64,000 nucleotides of DNA from Azadirachta indica (taxonomy: Eukaryota; Streptophyta; Magnoliopsida; Sapindales; Meliaceae), in NCBI GenBank assembly GCA_022749755.1, contig CM040448.1, positions 14,444,481-14,508,480 of the forward strand. The letters run 5' to 3'. The translations under genes were made by a program, and so were the position numbers. A model generated the notes under the pieces. The model was not told the origin of the DNA, did not search any database, and was given only the letters and a program-made list of their open reading frames with translations. Below, one piece after another: positions 24,365 through 36,591 of the stretch (its first letter is position 1; every line of letters starts with the position of its first letter).

Positions 24365-25800
24365 GATGTGTTTGAACTAAATTTTTAATTTCTTCCAAGC
24401 AAGAATTTGATTAGTCCTTCGTTTAGATAATATTTCAACTAATTTAACTTCCTCATATTCAACATTCATTTTCATTAATTAACCTATTTTGTAATTAATT
24501 ACTATAAGTTAGTTTAATATAATTAATTTTAATACTTGTACCTACGCGTATATTTTATATGCATGCACATATATTTAGAAAGACCAGTAATTAATTTAAT
24601 TTAATTGCATTAATTATAAAATTAGTTCGTTTAGAAGTAATATTTATGATCAACTTTTATTTCTTTATTAATTATAAATATTGATCAAGGAAGTGACAAG
24701 TTACTTTCTAATTTCTAATATGATTTTCTCAAAATCTTCACAATATATTTTAATGCTTGCTATTATATTATATTATATTATATTATATTAAGGCTTTCTA
24801 ATTAATATATATATATATATATGCAATAAATGATATTATTTTTTTCATATAATATATAGACAATAATTAATTATTCTAAATTTGATAATTCTCAATTCTT
24901 TCTGGAAAATATCCTAAGGGATAGGATGTATTATTGATCGGTGACATTCCAACCATAAAATATAATTAAATAAAAATTGTTATGGTATGATATTTTTCGA
25001 ATAATAAATTAAATTTCACTGTTGGTTTTCTCTCGCAATTGCTTGCCCATCTCTGTAAATACAAATCAAATATGAAATGAAATCCATAGAAATGAATGAA
25101 GCGCAAACTGCAAACAAACAAAACGAGAAAAAGAAAAAGGTATTGAGGAAGAAGCTAGGTATCTATCAAATAAACGCATGCAAGAGAGTGAAATGCAGAT
25201 TGCCAAGTGTCAACCATTACTCATTTCATTTCTACAACGCATCACTCTCTATGCTTTTCCCACGTATTCTCTCTTCTTCTTTTCCCTCAGTTTCTTTCTC
25301 TCTTTTAACTTTTTCCTCTGCAGTTTCTCACCATTTTCTTCTCTCCGCTCACTTGCATTGCATATTCTTCTCAGTTAATTTACTAGTGAGCCATTTGCTT
25401 ATGCTTTGTGTATATGTGTTATCAGATTTCAGTAGATTGACTGCTGTATATTATAATTTCGGACCCATTTGAGAAAAAAAATGCAAATTTGTTAAGTACA
25501 TTTTTTTGTTGGTAACTGATAATTTGATGGTATGTTCTTCTTATTTTGATATGAAATATGACTTGTTTGGAGTAGGTTGGAACATTTTTGTACTAGTATA
25601 ATTACAAAAATTTAGACCCATATTCGTTATCTCGGAAAAATCTGTTTTGAAATTTATACGATAAAGGTGTAGTTACTTTGATTTGAAATGGATGTAGAAA
25701 CGATAGCCACATCAGCTTGACATCTCTTACTAGAGCCGTTAGTTAGTCAAAGATTATTTTGTTGACTACCTACTACTTTCTTGGGTGTAATTGTTACAAC
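24365..25800 (+). repeat. Leader/promoter-like segment, copy A1
   Basis: This segment aligns with 34440-36125 (copy A2) along most of its length. Its right part (25420-25800) also aligns with 30085-30480. It contains a promoter-like block ending in CT-rich leader sequence (about 25240-25380) and sits upstream of the CHR4-like relic in the same orientation, so it probably represents that gene's promoter and leader. An (ATATT)n microsatellite lies at about 24755-24791. Confidence 0.75.
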
Positions 25801-25897
25801 TCATTTTACTAAATAAAAGTACATGCCATCAGGAAGTAATTAACCATGCAATTTATGTCAAAGTGCTTTAAGAAAATATGAAGCTTCTACTTGAAAT

Positions 25898-25928
<31 letters not shown>

Positions 25929-26430
25929 GCTGCTGTGTATGTGTGTCACAAACTTTTAGAACTAAAAAACATGAACCGAGTTTGTATTTTTTGAGGAATA
26001 TGGGCAAGTCAATTGATCGTGTTATTTTACTTTTTTTTTTTTTTTTGGTTTGAAAAACTATATGTCTAACATCTTTGATTGTCTCAGACTTGAATCTTGG
26101 AGGATTTATGCCATAAATAAATAATTTTCTATACTTTCTTAGTTGCCAGATATTCAGAATAGTTACTTTTCCTTTCACATTTGTTGTGTATTAGGTTGCA
26201 TTGTTATCATTCGTGCAGTTAACAGCTTTTAATATGTTTGCATATTTTGATAAAATGTTCAACTAAGCTTTGCTTTATTATTGATTCTGCTTAATAAGCT
26301 GTGAAATTTCCAGAACTTTATAGTGTTCTATGTGATTTCACGTTTATTCTGGTTCAGATTAATGACAAACTATCCTGTTTTTCTTTGGAAAAATGTCCAA
26401 CATTTTGGACCTTTAGCCAGATAGTTCCAG

Positions 26431-29400
26431 TATGTCTCCAACTACCACAGATGAAAAGAAGGTTGTCATGAAATGTAAAAGGAAAGGCCTTCCCTGTGGA
26501 GAAGGCTTAAATAGTTATGCTAGTGCATCCTCATTATCATATTCCAAAGGACTGAAAAACCATGGTATTTTGGATGTGCATCAACACAAAAAAATAGGAG
26601 AAGACGGGGTGAGCTTGCTATAGTTTTATTTGGCGTCTTGAGAAGAATTTTGTTTGACAGAATATCCAATCATGGAAATGACCCAAGTTGAAAACAGAAT
26701 TTATCATCTTTCTACAAGTACTTTGTATTAATAGGGCAAGAGAAATGGTTAATGACAAAGTGATTAATGATTGTTGAAGTATTCATATGACTAGATGTTA
26801 TCATTCACAAGCAAGACATGCATTCAGGAGTATAGCCTCTTGCTTTGTATTGTGTAGGGTATCATCTAAGCAGCAAAACTGCAACAACTTATTATGTGTC
26901 TCTTGTTTTCAACATTACTACGAGTGTGTAATTTGTGACAATGGTGGAGAGTTCCTTTGTTGCAACATATGCCTAAAAAACTTACCATCTTCAGTGCCTA
27001 AATCCATCACTTGAGGTTTATGTTTACTAATTATGATTTCCCTTCTCACTTTTGCCATAGGTTTTTTGTTCTAATTTTCTTGTTTTCTCTTTATTATTGA
27101 TGTTAATCCTGAACTTGGTTATGTGTTTCATGTACTCGGAGGAAGTTCCACTCGAAAAATGGAAATGCTTGAATTGTTCCAAGTTGGATGAACTTGAAAA
27201 AGCCTATCTTTCATCTTCGAAACTCTGCTTCAAAGAAAAATATGTTAACTAGCAAAGTAAACATGCTTTCTCTTTTACTGTCCTTATATTTGGATACGGA
27301 GAAGAAATTACACTTTTCAACAGATGCATCTGTTGACACCATTTCAAATTCTTCTGCCATCCAAAGTATGCATTTTCTTGTTGCATTTTCAACTATTTGC
27401 AGTGTATTGCCAAACTCATTGATGATAGCAAAGGAGCCAAGTGAATGAACCAACAGTCTATAGAAGAAGATACAGGAGTGAAAAGGCTACCACGGAAAGC
27501 AAAGTTGTTAATTCAACAAAGTCAATCACAGATCATAATACTTCTGAAACAACAAATGAAGTCCATTATAAACCAATTACATCTATTTCCAGTTTGCTCC
27601 ACTGTTCAGGGTCTAAATCTGGGTGCTCTGAACATACTGGCAGAGACTTCAATGCTAATATTTTTAAGTCTAAAAGGGTAAAGCCTCACATTTTATAATT
27701 GTGCTATTATAGTGTTTACATTGCTCATTTTTTCTTAAGACAATAAACCCATTGGTGAAGATCTTAATTTTAGGACTCAAAACACCTAAAATAACAATTA
27801 ATTTAACTATTTTAGATCATAAATAAACAAAGCAGAACCCAAATATGTACAACTATTCTTGCTTATGTATTATTTCTTAGATGTTTTGTGATTGAAATGC
27901 TTATTGATCAGCTCTACCTATTGTTAGAACAGGTAAATGAGGAAGAAGGGGCCAGAAAACAGCTCATTTTGGATGCTGAAATTTGCATGCCGCATATTGA
28001 CAAAAGCAAACGTGACAAACTTTAGATTCCGAGGTTATCTTTTCTTATACTGTTACATTTTTCTCTTATATTTTGAGCCTTGCCTTTAGTTTTCTGAAAA
28101 TGAAAAAGAAAACAGGGATGATATGTCCATGACGAGCTGGCACAAGCTCTTCCAGGCAAGTACAAGTTCATTCTATGGGCTGTCTTATGGTTTAATGTTT
28201 ATTATTATTACATTTCTACCACTCATTTTCACAATGATTATCAATGGGTTGAAGCAGGATTATGACGGAGCATGGGGTTACCACAAATATACAAAAGCAA
28301 GACTATCTCATAAAGAGAAATTGTAAGCTCTAAGGCTAAAACAGTCTAACAATGTTATTGCATTAAGTGTGAAATTTTCATTATAATTTTCTATGAATAG
28401 TGCCAGGCTTCGCACGACACAGAAAATACGGCTTGTGTTGAAGAACACACGTGTCAGAACATCTACAATATCAGGAACAATTAGTGCCAAACCACTTCTT
28501 CGACTTTGTATAACCAAGTTTATCAAATCTTTTGCAGTGCATGTTCCAACAAAAGATTTAAAAGATTGCGAAACATATTGGCCACTAATGGAGCCAAAAC
28601 AACTACTCCAGTGCAGCATTGGTGCAAAGTCTCAGAACTTGGTTATAATTGTAACAACTGTTGTCAGAATGGTCATGTCAAATCCTTCCTTAAAAAACCA
28701 TATTGCTGGCAAAACAAAATGGGTAAGCAGTTAGCAGATTTTTCACCCAATCTGGAATCAAAATCAAATGCTGGATGTTCTGCTAACATGAATAAGAACA
28801 GCCAAGAAATTTCCATCCCAAAAGTTTTTTGGGGTATTCAGATAATTACAGACTCTTTGTGCCTATTTTAAACTTCGGGATGCCCTTGAAATTGGAAAGT
28901 TGAGCTGATTCTGATACATCTTGTTGTTTTCTCTGTCTGCAAAACCACTACACTCTACATAAAGGAGCTCATGCTTACACTTCTAAAGCTTCATCTTCAG
29001 CCTTTTCAGCAGTCTCGCCATTTGGTAAAGATGTTAATAGCATGAAATGGGGTCAGAAAACTGCACAAAAGAGCTTGGAATGGCGGAAGTTGGTTTGAGG
29101 AGGAACTCAATTCTCTCTGGATTGGTGTTTGTCGACATGGGCAGGAAAATTAGGAATCCATGCTTAGAGATCCAACACTGAAGTTTTCAAAACATAAAAC
29201 TTTAGAAGATCTTTTCGAAAGGTGGAAAAAGGAAAGGTGCCAGATTTTGATGAGTGACGCTTTCAGGTCCTGAGCCTACCAAACTCAATTTCTGGGTCAC
29301 ATACCTTGAAACTACATAAATGTAATGATGTCCAAATGCGTTTCAGGGATGTGAGAAGCCGAAGTACGCTCGTTTCACCATCTATTTTGCCATTGAAGTC

Positions 29401-29743
29401 GAGACTAGGACTGAATCTGCAGCATTCTGTAAGTATAGCTAGAAGGTAGTTGCAAATTGGCTTCAAAGATATGTCTAATTTTCCAGTGCCATTGCAAACT
29501 TCATCATTGATTGTAGGGTCCAGAAAGGATTCTAAGAATGAATTCTTAAGGATTAAACCCTATCAGAGCTCAACATCCTCCGAGAATTCCCGGCAGACCC
29601 TGCTTCTGGGCAGTTCCTTTCACCTCTCCAAGAGAAGAATGGACCCGAATCAAAATAATAAGTCCAGTGAAACTGAATCCGATCATTCTCTGGCTGAGAT
29701 GCAGAAAGAGAAATACACATCTAAGAGTATTTTTGATGATTGA
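26431..29743 (+). pseudogene. Decayed CHR4-like CHD3 chromatin remodeller (PHD and C-terminal parts only)
   Basis: Exon-like pieces match the two ends of plant CHR4 (PICKLE-related) proteins. At 26431-26608, KCKRKGLPCGEGL resembles the N-terminal basic motif, followed by donor GGTGAGC. At 26866-27011 the PHD finger reads YYECVICDNGGEFLCC, then after a +1 shift in an A run YHLQCLNPSLE; at 27142-27250 it continues VPLEKWKCLNCSKLDELEK. At 29091-29742 the C-terminal motif reads WFEEELNSLWIGVCRHGQEN, stop (TAG at 29151), ESMLRDPTLKFSKHKT, EDLFERW, then about 150 more codons with shifts. The chromodomains and SNF2 helicase, over 1000 residues in the family, are absent. A stop, shifts and the missing core make it a pseudogene. 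Any transcript would lack remodelling activity. Confidence 0.8.
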
Positions 29744-30084
29744 CTCTTAATCTGACTACTGTATTACACAATTGCTATGATGTTAATTTGTTTAAAACAG
29801 CAATGCAGAAAACAACCAAACGCAATACGTTCACTTGCCTTAGTAATGATGAAAGAATATCTTAATGGTGGAGCATAAGTCTTACATCTTTTGAAACAAA
29901 TCCCATTATATCCTACCAGGTGTTTCTTCGATGTGTTGTCATAACTCCACTTAGATGAATGTTTTGTCACTTCTGCTTAAGTCTCTATCACCATTATATC
30001 TTCTTTCACGTTCCTTGAATCCTCATGGGAGTTTCTCCAATTGTCACTTAAATTATAATTTATATCCAACCATTTAATCTGTTT

Positions 30085-30480
30085 GTTATGAGGCTTCAGT
30101 GGATTGACTGGTGTACATTGACTATAATTTTCTCTCAAGAGCAATACTATGGTTCAAGACGTATTAGTTTAGTCAATGATCAAACTTGAAAATAAAATGC
30201 AAATTTGCTAAGTAGATTCTTTTGTTGTAAATGATAATTTGACGGTATGTTCTTGTTATTTTGATCTAAAACATGACTTGCTTGGAGTAGGTTGGAACAT
30301 TTTTCTAGTGTATAAATTAGAAAAATTTTGACCCATATTCACTGTCGCAGGAAAATCAGTTTTTAAATTAATGTGATGATTTGAAATGAATGCAGAAATG
30401 ATAGCTACATCAGCATGACATCTCTTAGAACAGCCATTAGTTTGTCACAAATTATTTTGCTCCCTAGCTCCCACTACCGT
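30085..30480 (+). repeat. Leader-like segment, partial copy
   Basis: It aligns with 25420-25800 of copy A1 (shared AATGCAAATTTG, GGAGTAGGTTGGAACATTTT and flanking text), with a short extra stretch near 30135-30180. It lies between the CHR4-like relic and the truncated end of the EIN2 relic. Confidence 0.75.
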
Positions 30481-30559
30481 CGTAATTTTAAATTGTATCT
30501 ATAATTAATTTTTTTTAGAGGCAATATTTATGATAATGTTGTTAATCTGAACTCACTGC

Positions 30560-32542
30560 GCTTCATAATGTTGGGTAATATTTATGAATCGCCTCTCACT
30601 AAAGTCTTCTAATGATGGAATTCGCAGACTAGAGTACTGGCTCTCACCACAATCTTTTGATGTAATGCGCAAACTAGAGTACCATCTCTCACTAGAGTCA
30701 TGAACACTGAGGTTGGAATTCTGGACATATGCATCTAACAACTGCATGTCATTAGACCACAATGCTAAAGACCCCATTGAACTCCAGGTGATGCATCAAT
30801 ACTATCTTGCACCCTCTGCGACTTGGGAGAGTCATATAAACTTGAATTCAACAGAGAATCAGACCCTCTTCCAATAGATGAGATATATCCACTAAATTCC
30901 TTTGAGCTGTGTCAAACTTCAGCTAAGTGGCAGGCTTCGAATCAACCCCTAGCAATAAATCCAGTTTTTCGCCCTTGCTTCTCAAGTCATTTGCCCATGG
31001 TATTCATACAATTCTCCGCAGAACTCATCAAGAACTACAGCGAACTGATGCCTGGTAGCACGGCCAAACCCCACTAATCTTGAAAGACTTTCAGTGCAAT
31101 TTCCACTGTCATCACTTTTCCCACTGAGACTCCTCAACAAACTTGGACCACCAGATGTCAAAGATGAGGTACCATCAAGTACATCTTTGGTTGATTCTTC
31201 AGGCTCCCAAGTATCTCCTTCATCATCATCCTTTTCAGTGTGCAAGTCTCCCTCTACACCAACTGTTTTCACTATTGGATCCGTTAATTCAATCTCCAAG
31301 CTCTTTGAGTCCAAGAAATTATCACTGGTGACATCCTCTGCCCCAGTTGAGGTAGACAGTGAATCTAAAGGGCATGCTGATGTTGGTTCCTCATTAAGAC
31401 ATTGTGTGGGACTAAGAAATGCAATGTTAGGACGATTTTCCTCAATAGTAGCCAAACGAATTTCTGATCAGACTGCATGATTGTCTCAGGCAAATCAAGA
31501 TCAAAATTTGTAACAGATGGATTTGGTTGAATTTCCACAGGTTTTCTTGCTGTTGGACCTGTCTCCTGCTTCTCTATAGGTTCCTCTCCCAAGATATTTA
31601 GTTTCAGTTAAATCATCTTCCTCCCTTTCTGAAAAGGTCCCAGCTCCTTGTTGAATATCCCAGCTCTAAACCTGAGCATCGTATCTAGAGCTTGCAGATC
31701 TTAAAGGGGCAGCTGCTAGCCAAAGCATTAAACAGAGTGATGTACAAGCAGTAATGAGAAGGATAGCAAAAGGTAATGCCATACTGCTTCCTATGCTCCA
31801 TCTCAAATTACCCACCCAATCACTATTACCAAATATCGTTTCTACCACAAATACAAGCTTTAAACCTAGCATCCCTATAAATGTAGTCAGTACTAGGAAC
31901 TCCAGAAACAGAGAAATTTTATGGATGCCCATCATCAGTCTTGATGAGGCAATCCGAAAAAGTGGGATTGCAGAATATAGAAGCAGAATAGCTGCCATAA
32001 CCTGTGTGAATTTAAGTAACTGATATATGCCTTCAGCCCCTGAAGTCCATACACAATAAAGAGCAGGGACTATATGAATTATTCTGATTGTAGCATGGTG
32101 AAGCCAATGAGGTATGTCCAGTCCGAGGAAATTTTGTAAGACTACTCGCGCGCTGAGATTCCAATAGAGTGCTGTGATTTGGTTTGAAAGAAATAGAACC
32201 GGTAAGAAGGCAAATGAGGCTAGCGGGCTACTAAGCACCCGTCATTCATCAGTTTCGAGAGAGGACATTTGATTAGGATGCAGACAGTACAGTGCATGCA
32301 AATAGTTAGAAAACATGATCAATTGAAAGTGATAAGTGGCATTTTCTTATGAAATTGAAAAAGAAAAAAGACAGAGAGAATAAAACTTGTTCGATCGGAG
32401 ACACGGCATCCTGAAAAGTAAGCAGAACAAGACCAGTGCCTGGAATAATTCACTAGATAAATGCCACTGAAGATGCATAAGACGGCAAAAAATGGTCATG
32501 ACACAAGGCATCCTTGGAGATCTTTAGCTGTCCCTGATGCCA
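30560..32542 (-). pseudogene. EIN2: Decayed EIN2 (ethylene-insensitive 2)
   Basis: EIN2 is an ER-membrane NRAMP-like protein whose cytosolic tail carries the ethylene signal to the nucleus. On the minus strand, 32542-32381 reads HQGQLKISKDALCHDHF and, after a small deletion and shift, GTGLVLLTFQDA. After an intron, 32238-31669 gives an unbroken NRAMP part with [33 protein letters not shown] and [16 protein letters not shown]. The frame then stops at TAG (31666-31668) where the family has Trp. The tail continues with frameshifts near 31592 and 31450: [63 protein letters not shown]. The N-terminal half of the NRAMP domain and the conserved nuclear-signal C-terminus are missing. This is a pseudogene; the functional EIN2 must lie elsewhere. 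Confidence 0.9.
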
Positions 32543-33224
32543 CTGCAAGAATAAAGAGAGCAAAAGGTACTTAGAAAGTTAACAACAAATTTGATCTGGC
32601 AGTGAGGGACAGTTCAAGGGAGTGTCAAAAGTAAGAAGAGAAATCCATGACCGAGTAAAATAGCAGCAAAAGAGTATACAAGGACACTAATTCATAGTCA
32701 TTCTTAAATGAATGAAAAGAAGAAATTGCAAAGGAAAATGCTCACAATCAAAAGTTTTGAATATTCAAGCATTAATTGACCTGACATGGGTAAACAAACA
32801 ATAGTCACTTTGGAATATGCATGCTCTTGTCAACAGAAATTCGGAGAAAGAAATGACAATAAAAGAATTCTCCAACGTGGGGCTAAATCAACTCTAGTAC
32901 TCTTAAATCCATACCTATCTGATCAAAGATGACAATAACGGACAGTCAAGCACAAACAAAAACAGGCTCTCAAATATTCATAGCATGAGAGGGCATTGTT
33001 GCTTAGATAAAACCCTACATAACACAAAGCAAGAGGCTATGCTTCTGAATGCATGTTTTGCTTGTTAAAGAAAAAATCAATCATATGGATAGAAATATGA
33101 TAACAATCAAAGATGTTAAGCATATAGTTTTCCATAACCAAAATACAGACAAAATTAAATACATATATGGAAAATATAGAAAAGGAAAAAAATCGAACAT
33201 GTAAAACCATAAGTCTTTTACCAA

Positions 33225-33335
33225 AATAACGACGGCCGCGTAATCTTCGGGATGGCAAACAATGAGGAAGGGTAATCTCCGGCGACGGAGGACAAAGAAT
33301 GACGGGAATAGACTTCGCACCAAATCATATTATAA
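33225..33335 (-). other. GC-rich exon-like stretch (unassigned)
   Basis: On the minus strand, about 100 bases of GC-rich sequence (GTCGCCGGAGATTACC type) end at a donor-like GGTAAAAG. The stretch lies upstream of the EIN2 relic. I do not recognise a protein in any frame. Confidence 0.25.
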
Positions 33336-33339
33336 CACA

Positions 33340-33845
33340 TATATATAATTATATTGTCATCATATAAAGTATGAATAATAATTAAAAATAAAAAATAATA
33401 GAAATAAAATCAAGAAAAAAAACATTGAATTTTGTATTATCATCAAAATCGGAAACAAGAAATGTTCCATTTCCATTACAAAATTAAAGAAACTAAACGA
33501 ATAGAAAATTCCAAAATCCTCTTAACTCTTTCACTCCTCATTTCAAAATCTTCTCACTCTTTCACTCCTCATTCCAAAATTCTCTCACTCTTTCACTTCT
33601 CACTCGCCGCCTTCTCCTTGCCGCTCTCCTCCTTCGCCTCTTCAATCTCCTTGACGATTTTTTCAGTTGTATTTGTCTTCTTTAATTTAAGAAGAACCTC
33701 CACCACGATCTTGTATACCACAAAAATGATACTGGCAGCTATCTTTTCATGTTTCTCCAACCATATCATGAGATATGGAAGATGAGCAACCTGAGTGCGC
33801 AATGCAGCAACCACCAAAAGCAGGGCGAGGAAGGTAAACCCCCAA
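33340..33845. repeat. Duplicated block X1
   Basis: This matches 36592-37095 at high identity across the last coding block of the small membrane-protein ORF and its 3' flank. The two copies are about 3.25 kb apart in the same orientation. Confidence 0.85.
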
Positions 33846-34180
33846 TGTTTCCCGCACTAAGCTATCTCGGATTTAAGCAGGGGTAGCTATCTTTTCGACC
33901 ACTTCTACTTCTCGAGTAATTTTCTTTTTCTCCAGGGCCGGCTTGCAGGGAGGAAGGTGATGAGGGCAGGAACCATCGTGGTAGTGGTGGTGGTGAGATG
34001 TTATGACGAGGGAGCGGCTTACCGAGGGAGAGAGTGCAATGGGCCGAGCGAGAGAGAGTGCGGGGGAGAGAGGTTGTGAGTTGTTCGGAGCAGTGAAGCA
34101 AAGGGGAATGGACGGGGAGTTGAGGAGGACAGTGGGTTTGCCAGAGTAAGAGAGACGAGCTTGAAAACTTTTCCGATCAT
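33593..34180 (-). pseudogene. Small membrane-protein gene, copy X1 (probably broken)
   Basis: Not recognised. A TATATAAG on the minus strand near 34240-34232 precedes an ATG at 34180 whose frame begins MIGKVFKLVSLTL, a hydrophobic/basic, Ser-rich start that could be a targeting peptide, ending at a stop overlapping a CGGTAAGC donor. A candidate second exon after CCTGCAAG reads ALEKKKITREVEVVEKIATP. The main block (33838-33593) encodes FTFLALLLVVAALRTQ, a membrane segment, then IWLEKHEKI, a second hydrophobic stretch IIFVVYKIVVEVLL, and a charged Lys/Glu-rich tail ending AASEK. The three blocks do not join in a single frame with the splice sites I see. Copy X2 at 36839 shares the main block. 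Confidence 0.45.
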
Positions 34181-34231
34181 CGCTGCTGTTTGTTTGAAAA
34201 TTTTGAGATGATTGAAGAGAGTGAACGTGAG

Positions 34232-34240
34232 CTTATATAA
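34232..34240 (-). promoter_or_regulatory. TATA box of X1
   Basis: TATATAAG on the minus strand lies about 55 bases before the ATG of the X1 first exon. Confidence 0.45.
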
Positions 34241-34439
34241 TGATTGTAAGGAAAGGAAATCCGCGACTGCACACCCTGCATGAAAATTTTTTTCTTTTTT
34301 TTTTTTTAATCTAAAATTAAAATATCAAAATTGTAAAAAAAATTATAATTAATATTGAATAAAAAGAAATATTAAGCAAAAACAAAGTTGTGCCGTGCCA
34401 CATGTTCCAAATGTTCCACAGTTACATTCTACTTGTAAC

Positions 34440-36125
34440 AATGTATTTGAATAAAATTATATCCTTGACTTATTTACTTTTTCTTCTAAGTAAGAATTTC
34501 ACTAGTCCTCCATTCGAACAACATTTCAACTAATTTAATTTGTCAGAATTTAACGTTCATTTTTCATTAACCTATGTTCTAATTACTATAAGTTGGTTTA
34601 ATTAATAATTTTAACATTTTTAACTACCCTTATATTATATTTATATATATAGAAAGATTAGTAATTTAATTTAATTTCATTAATGATAATTAGTTTTTTA
34701 GAAGGAATATTTATGATTAACTTAGTATTTCTTTATATTGATTAAAGAAGTGACAAGTCACTTTTTAGTTTCTGATATGGATGGGCACGGTCCGGTTCGG
34801 TCCGAATTTTTGAAAAACTGGACTGAACTAAAAAATTTTAGGTTTTAAATTTTTGAAATCGAATCGGACCGAATTGGAAAGAGAACTCAGATCGGACCGA
34901 ATCGATTGTATGTTAGACCGAATTAAAACCAGACCGACTAGTTCTGCTTTTTGGTTGGTTCGATTTTTGAATAAATTTATTATTTTTTTAAAGTTTTTCT
35001 TTTCATTAAATGATGTCGTTTTATGAAAATACAATAAAACGACGTTATTTAGATAAAAAAAATATTAAAAAATAATATTTTCGGTCCAGTTCAGATTTTT
35101 TAGACTAAAACTGAAATCGGACCAGAAATTTCAGATTTTTTATTTTGAGAATCGAAACAAAACCGAATTACATAAAATATTAGACCGAACCTGTAAATTC
35201 CGATCCGGTTCGGTCCAGTTCGAGTCGGTTTTTCTACCCATCCTTAATTTCTAATATAATTTTTGTCAAAATCATCACAATTATTACTATTATATTATAT
35301 TGAAAAAAGATCATGAGAAGGCTTCCCATTTAATAAATATAAAATACATAATTTTTTTTAATTTGTACAATATATAAACAATAATTAAATTATTCTTAAT
35401 TTTGATAGTTCTTAATTTGATTTGAAATATGTATATAAAGTTATGTCCTAGATGATGTGATGTATTATTGATTGGTGATATTCTGAAAATAAATGTATAA
35501 TTAAATAAAAATTGTTAAAGATATGATATGATATTTTTGACCAATTATTTATGTTAAATATGTAATATATATGTAATTAAACACATTGATTGTTGGTTTT
35601 CCCTTGTAAACTTCTTCCCCGTCTCTGTAAATAAAATCAAAATGAAATGAAATGAAATCATCAAAAACAAACTGCATAGAAATAAAGTGCAAACAGACAA
35701 AACAAGAAAAAAGAAAAAGGTAACGAGAAAGAAGCTAGCTAGCTAGCAAATAAACACATGCAAGAGAGTGAAATGTTGATTGCCAAGTATTAACCATTAT
35801 TCATTTCATTTCTACAAAGCATCACTCTCTATTCCTTTCCCACGTATTCTCTCTTCTCCTTTGCCTTCAGTTTTTTTCTTTCACTTTAACTTTTTCCTCT
35901 GCATTTTCTTACCATTTTCTTATCTCTAGTCACTTGCATTGCACATACTTCTCAGTTAATTTACTGGTGAGCCAACTTGTACATTTACTTTTGCTTGTGT
36001 ATATGTTTTTAATTTTGTTAATCTGAACTCATTTTTGCTTGATAAGCCTTGATTAGATTGTTGGCTTTTTTTGTTATGACATTCCAGTGGATGACTGATG
36101 TATACTATAATTTCTGATCCATTTG
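34440..36125 (+). repeat. Leader/promoter-like segment, copy A2
   Basis: This aligns with 24365-25480 and carries the same CT-rich leader (about 35810-35960) but no downstream CHR4 exons. It differs mainly by the 465-bp MITE at 34779-35243. Confidence 0.75.
34779..35243. mobile_element. MITE with GGATGGG termini
   Basis: The element begins GGATGGGCAC and ends CTACCCATCC, with Gly/Cys-rich 'ggtccggttcgg' motifs mirrored at both ends. The homologous site in copy A1 (about 24705-24725) lacks it, so the empty site is known. Flanks TTTCTGATAT and TTTCTAATAT suggest a degenerate target duplication of about 9-10 bases, hAT-like. It is non-coding. Confidence 0.75.
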
Positions 36126-36591
36126 AGATCCTTCTTATTTGTCATGGAACATAAATCCAGGAGGGCATCGAGCAAATTTCTGGAACCTCATTAGATTGGC
36201 AGTCGTCACAAAAAGTGATGGATGTAATTTTATGTATTGATATTTAACGATTAAATATGTCCTCTGCTTGAAAAGCTTTTTGGTTGTTTAATTGAATTTT
36301 TGGATGAGAGCGACACTCAGTTAATCTTATGTATAATTTGTGAAATAGCTAAATACAATAACTAGTTTTTATCAACTGATTGCTCTTTGTTTATAAAGAC
36401 TGAGGATATAGAATTGCCTTCTTGCATTCAAATAATAAATGCAATTATAGCATTCTTAGCAAGATATTGGACATATATGTGCCTTTTAATTTAGAGTTAT
36501 GGTTTAATTTAGAGTTCTTAATTAGTTTAAATCTTTTGGTTTTGAGAGTACTCAAAATTTTCCTTTAGTATCTTTATTTACCAAATGCCAT

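Noticed and set aside
25077..25472. 131-codon open frame
   Set aside because: It falls in the CT-rich leader segment repeated at 35.6 kb, where the frame is not kept.
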